From: Gigaspora margarita
Lineage: Eukaryota; Glomeromycota; Glomeromycetes; Diversisporales; Gigasporaceae
Assembly (NCBI GenBank): GCA_009809945.1
Contig: WTPW01001659.1
Location: 98,863-162,862 of the forward strand
Direction of reading: 5' to 3'
DNA: 64,000 bases
Part shown: piece by piece, positions 60,319 to 64,000 of the stretch
Position numbering within the stretch: position 1 is the stretch's first letter
How the letters are laid out: every line of letters begins with the position of its first letter
Notes under the pieces: generated by a model
Databases searched by the model: none
Seen by the model: only the letters and a program-made list of their open reading frames with translations
What the model was told of the DNA's origin: nothing
Position numbers and translations under genes: made by a program

Positions 60319-61512
60319 TCATTCGTAGTAATCTAGAATAATCTCGATAAAAGTATATGTAATTTGTTCCAGACTTCCATAAATCCAAAAAATGCAACCT
60401 ATAGGGATTATAATTGCCAACATTATCAACAAAATTTTCATTACTTTTACTGAAGTAAGAATGGCAGTTAAACCAAAAATTGTGATAGGTAATACGAAGA
60501 ATAGAAGAGTAATAAGACAAGCTATTAAAAAACTTTTTCTTTTAAATTTTATAATACTATTAATTAGTAAAGGGGTCCACCCTATGGTGATAAAACACAA
60601 TGAGAGCGCCAAAAGAACATATTTATTTGTGATGGGAACCAAAAGTAAAAGAAAGAACAATAATGGAAAAATTGTTCCGATCCATATTCCACTTTGAAGA
60701 GAAAAAATTCTGTAACTAATACCTTGTACGAATGAAACTTTATGGAAGATGTAATAAGTCCCAATAACAAGCACCAAAAAAAGAATGAATGCACTTATTC
60801 CAACTAAAATCCAAGTTCGGACTGTGTAATCTATAGATAATAAAACTTGCGATGGATTTTCTGGATTATAATAACATCGCACTTTGGATTCTACAGGGTT
60901 TGCTGTCAGAAATTTTTGTACCTCCACTAGGGCCTGATCATAATCCACCGAAATTTTAGAAGTTATAATTTCACCTCCCCAAAGAGGGTATTGCACCATT
61001 AACTCCATAGTATAACATACGGGGCATTTAATCTGACAGGATTGATGATTTGTAGAGGCACAACAATAGCAATTGCAACTATATGTAGTGCAACTACTAC
61101 TACCGTCACTATTCACAGTACATGATGTGCATGTTGAGCAACATTCATTACAACAATAATATCCATTATCACAAGTTGCTTGAGATCCATCAATAGGAAA
61201 ATAATCACCAATATTTTGAGAATTGTTTGCCAACAAAACAGCAGAACATTGAGTAGGTGAAAATGCATTCCAACGAGATTCAAGTGATGAACAGCTAGGT
61301 GCTGAAGAGGGTGCACCTCGGCAAGTAGTAATATCACAATCTCTATAGCAGCAGTATCGGGATTTAATGGTCTCGTTTTTTATTGTACATGCTGTAGGAT
61401 AATATTCGGCCCTCTTGATTTCTGGATAGCCCAAACCAAAGAGTAGTCCAAAGAACAAACTTAATGCAATAACTAGTGAAATTATGTAACAGATTTTTTT
61501 TTCATTTAACAT
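60319..61512 (-). CDS. Cys-rich multipass membrane protein, 397 aa, function unknown
   Basis: Single-exon frame from the ATG at 61512. Residues 8-28 form a signal anchor or first membrane helix. Residues about 40-230 form an ectodomain with about 23 cysteines, dense at 114-166 (YYCCNECCSTC, SCNCYCC, KCPVC), and two N-glycosylation sequons (N46, N96). The end of this domain has VRCYYNPENPSQVLLS at about 211-226, a form like the YxPxNP motif of DUF3592-type proteins. Five further hydrophobic helices follow at about 233-256, 275-296, 298-320, 326-352 and 358-378. The paired cysteines suggest a disulfide-stabilised lumenal or extracellular head. No enzyme motif seen. Its even composition and long intact frame contrast with the decayed surroundings, which supports a live gene. 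Channel subunit, receptor or sensor roles are all possible. Confidence 0.75.
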   Translation of the reverse strand: MLNEKKICYIISLVIALSLFFGLLFGLGYPEIKRAEYYPTACTIKNETIKSRYCCYRDCDITTCRGAPSSAPSCSSLESRWNAFSPTQCSAVLLANNSQNIGDYFPIDGSQATCDNGYYCCNECCSTCTSCTVNSDGSSSCTTYSCNCYCCASTNHQSCQIKCPVCYTMELMVQYPLWGGEIITSKISVDYDQALVEVQKFLTANPVESKVRCYYNPENPSQVLLSIDYTVRTWILVGISAFILFLVLVIGTYYIFHKVSFVQGISYRIFSLQSGIWIGTIFPLLFFLLLLVPITNKYVLLALSLCFITIGWTPLLINSIIKFKRKSFLIACLITLLFFVLPITIFGLTAILTSVKVMKILLIMLAIIIPIGCIFWIYGSLEQITYTFIEIILDYYE

Positions 61513-62602
61513 ACTTTTAATTCACAGCTAAAATAAATGCTTATGCTAGGAATAACGGAAAGAAGAGCTTTACTTATTTTCTAATAATAAAATATCGTCA
61601 ACAATATATATATAATATTGTAGATTAATTGCGCCACAATGTATATAATCTCTGGGCGATGTAACCTGCTTTTTTTCAATCATATTTTTTAAACCGGGTG
61701 TTCAGATAGATGAAAAATTTATCGGAAATTTTTAATTAAACGGAAATCGGCATTTACAATAGGTTTTGTTTCCTGGGCGTCCCCATATCTATGTATGGTT
61801 TATTTGATCTAGCATAATTGGTAATCTAAACAAATACAACAACATTAAACAAATTAGTTAATTATATACACATACATGTATTGTAATAGTAATATTAACA
61901 TCTTTATAATTAAACTATATTATATTATATATTATATTATTTACTAGACTCGCTCTAGCTATAAATATATAATATTAAGCCCGTCATTCAATGACGGATT
62001 GGATTTAACCTTTTTTTTTTTTTAGGTGTCTAATTTGGCGCAATCAATATCATGATTTTCGTCTGAGTGAGATAAACTGAATAATATGCAATTTTATTGA
62101 GATATCATCATTTATAGAAGTTTGCAAAGGGATGTAACTCTAGAGTTGCAGACCGATAAAATCTTGAAGGGCAGCTGACCAACAAAAATATCATGGCGAT
62201 ACAGCATATTTGTCAATTTCAAATTAGTGCAGATCGCAGTTAAAAAATCTATTTGTGGATTATAAACATTTAGTTGCGCATGTAATAGGTAAATTTCCGA
62301 ATATGCACTTCAAATTGTAGTTGCGGAAACTTTTGTGGCCTGCAGGCTCCGCAATCCAATTTCAGATAAGTGCCGTATGCCATATAAATACCATATGCTG
62401 TATAACGATAAATAAACTTTTGATTGATCGATATCGATATAGTAAGTTTTATGTAAGTTGGATTTTTGTGCAATTTCATGTATTGAATTTTTTTACCTTA
62501 TATGATGCGTTTATTCTTAAAGTCTAATTTATTTTTAGACTTTTTTATTTTAAATGCCAAATAAATAAACATACAGGATTAAACAAGCATCTTTCTCGAT
62601 TA
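61513..62602. other. Upstream flank of the membrane-protein gene
   Basis: AT-rich. A TATATATATAATATT tract lies at about 61600, some 90 bases upstream of the start codon, and could serve as a promoter element. A short palindrome CCCGTCATTCAATGACGG-like lies at about 61980. No gene seen. Confidence 0.35.
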
Positions 62603-62760
62603 GGGTCCGGAATGGGCCGGCCAAACCCGTATGCTTGCGGTCGGGCTGGGCCTGGGCCCAAAAATTTGACCGGGCTTAAAATTTCTCGGGCCGGTACTAT
62701 AAAATACTAGACCGAGTCCGGGTTTTGTAAACAGGCCCGATAGAATCCGATAATTCTCAT
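62603..62760. mobile_element. GC-rich relict element end
   Basis: Runs of GGGCC, CGGGC and GGCCC in otherwise AT-rich DNA, similar to the ends of the element at 19806. Only one end is recognisable. Confidence 0.45.
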
Positions 62761-62934
62761 AAGTAGAGGTTTTATTTGATTAGCTAAGCTGATGTACTGT
62801 AAATCAATGGTCCTAGAGCTTAAATTTATGCTCAGGTCCAATCTCCAGACATCATGCTTTCAGCATTTACAGCTATTATTGTAAATCCGTGACACCTGAT
62901 AAAAAGAATTAGCCAGGATCAATATTAGAAATCT

Positions 62935-63320
62935 GATGTTCTCATGTTCTCATTAGAACACACCTTTAGATTTGAAACCATTTGATATTCTGTAAATGTT
63001 CTCTATGGAAAAAAATTTGAGAACATAGAACTCGAAAAATATGCTCTCTACCTAAGTATAATTGAATAATGCAGATGAAATTAGCAGTTGGAAATCGAGC
63101 GAAGTTCCGAAATCACCCGAAAAAAAATGGATGAACATAAAAACGAGAAAGGTGAGACAAAAATTTGAATAAATGTCCGATATTTTCTGAAATAGGGATT
63201 TTAAAAAAATAGGGATACAAATAAAATTTTACTGTTGAGAGCATCAATAAAATTCTGGAAAATATTAAATGAAATAAATTTATTCTCATGAGAACATAAA
63301 TCTCAAAACAGATTTCCAGG
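62935..63320. mobile_element. Inverted, diverged copy of the MITE at 56391
   Basis: Reads as the reverse complement of 56400-56780: ATGTTCTCATGTTCTC, then GAGAACATAGAACTCGAAAA, GGAAATCGAGCGAAGTTCCG, and AGAACATAAATCTCAAAACA at the right end. Its last few bases appear displaced by the neighbouring hAT-like element. Confidence 0.7.
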
Positions 63321-63322
63321 AC

Positions 63323-63649
63323 CAGGGTTGGATCGGTCCGTTCAATCGGTCTCAGCCCTAATAAAACCGGTCCCAAATATAATTCTCGGTCCGTTTCGGT
63401 TGGTCACTGGTCTCAAAAACTAAACTATTTTCACGTGAAAAATAACCTATTTTTACGAATGTAGTTTATCATTTTTAGCTATCATTATCGAATAAAATTC
63501 GCGTGTTTAACTATTTAAAAGTTTATTTTAATAGTCTATTATTAACCGGTCTGTATAGATTAAAAAGACAAAACTGAAAACCGAAGAACCTAGTGACCGG
63601 TTAAAAAGACCGGTCCTTATCTGGTCTTCTCAGGACCGATCCAACCCTA
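63323..63649. mobile_element. hAT-like MITE, 327 bp
   Basis: CAGGGTTGGATCGGTCC / GGACCGATCCAACCCTA with 7 of 8 duplicated bases (TCCAGGAC 63315-63322, GCCAGGAC 63650-63657). Sub-terminal ACCGGTC words on both sides. No transposase. Confidence 0.85.
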
Positions 63650-63742
63650 GCCAGGACATCAGTGGTGTAACCACTTCACCAATCAGGAATAATTGTAAAT
63701 CACTTTTAATCTATAATATATTGTATTGCCTAATTGGTGGAA

Positions 63743-63954
63743 ATGATTTACGTCACAGACCGCCTGGTGTTATCGGTTGTTGGGAGAGCGGAAGACAATA
63801 GGGTCAATTTAACTCTGATAATGAGCAGGGAAAGAGTTATGTTAGTAGATATCACGAGAGAAAACAGAGCTGAGTTAATGTGGGTAGATATTAAGTGTGT
63901 GGGGGTTGCTATTAAGGATATAGGGTCAGACAAATCGGGATGCGTAATTGTTAG

Positions 63955-63968
<14 letters not shown>
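63743..63968 (+). CDS. Possible partial frame running toward the window edge
   Basis: The frame from ATG 63743 (MIYVTDRLVLSVVGRAED..., then VMLVDITRENRAELMWVDIK) stays open for about 75 codons into the T-run at the edge. Composition is more even than the surroundings, and charged and hydrophobic residues alternate. A minus-strand frame (63748-63933) overlaps it, so coding is uncertain. No family recognised. Confidence 0.25.

Positions 63969-64000
<32 letters not shown>
63969..64000. repeat. T-run at window edge
   Basis: At least 32 T preceded by TATATATATA. It could be the poly(A) end of a minus-strand retroelement lying beyond the window, or a slippage run. Confidence 0.6.

Overview
This is an AT-rich, intron-bearing eukaryotic window full of transposons. 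It most likely comes from an arbuscular mycorrhizal fungus (Glomeromycotina, Rhizophagus type). Three things suggest this: a kinase with the characteristic Cys-rich leader and a GYFHxDFHSGNIL-type catalytic loop, an expanded family of two-exon BTB-BACK-TLDc genes, and an 8-9 kb LINE. The organism call is an inference from remembered family features, not from a search.

Layout. 274-1815 (+): a two-exon protein kinase. 2.6-58.8 kb: eight head-to-tail copies of a BTB-BACK-TLDc gene, all on the minus strand. Four have intact reading frames (30207-31779, 43885-45520, 53116-54622, 57181-58773). Four are broken (2612-4081, 17760-19334, 23110-24426, 37117-39082). They sit in a repeated unit of about 6.5-7.5 kb that also holds a relict coding exon on the plus strand upstream of the gene and, in four units, a 1.4-1.9 kb palindrome-built block downstream. 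7828-17177: a full-length but decayed LINE with a perfect 15-bp target-site duplication and a 228-base assembly gap near its tail. 25387-27414: a younger, 5'-truncated LINE. 60319-61512 (-): a cysteine-rich multipass membrane protein of unknown role. The remainder is intergenic DNA packed with small inverted-repeat elements.

Because the unit is duplicated, many insertions can be checked against an empty sister site inside the same window. I can place hAT-like elements with 8-bp duplications, TA-flanked elements, a near-perfect palindrome flanked by TTAA, a solo LTR and both LINEs. Several inverted-repeat elements carry a core of degenerate TTAGGG telomere-like motifs.

How the genes act together: the kinase and BTB-TLDc proteins belong to families that expand greatly in these fungi and are usually assigned to signalling and protein turnover. 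Nothing in the sequence links these particular genes in one pathway. The clearest biology is birth and death of a tandem family: gene duplication, length change in the linker between BACK and TLDc, and decay by frameshift, splice-site loss and transposon insertion.
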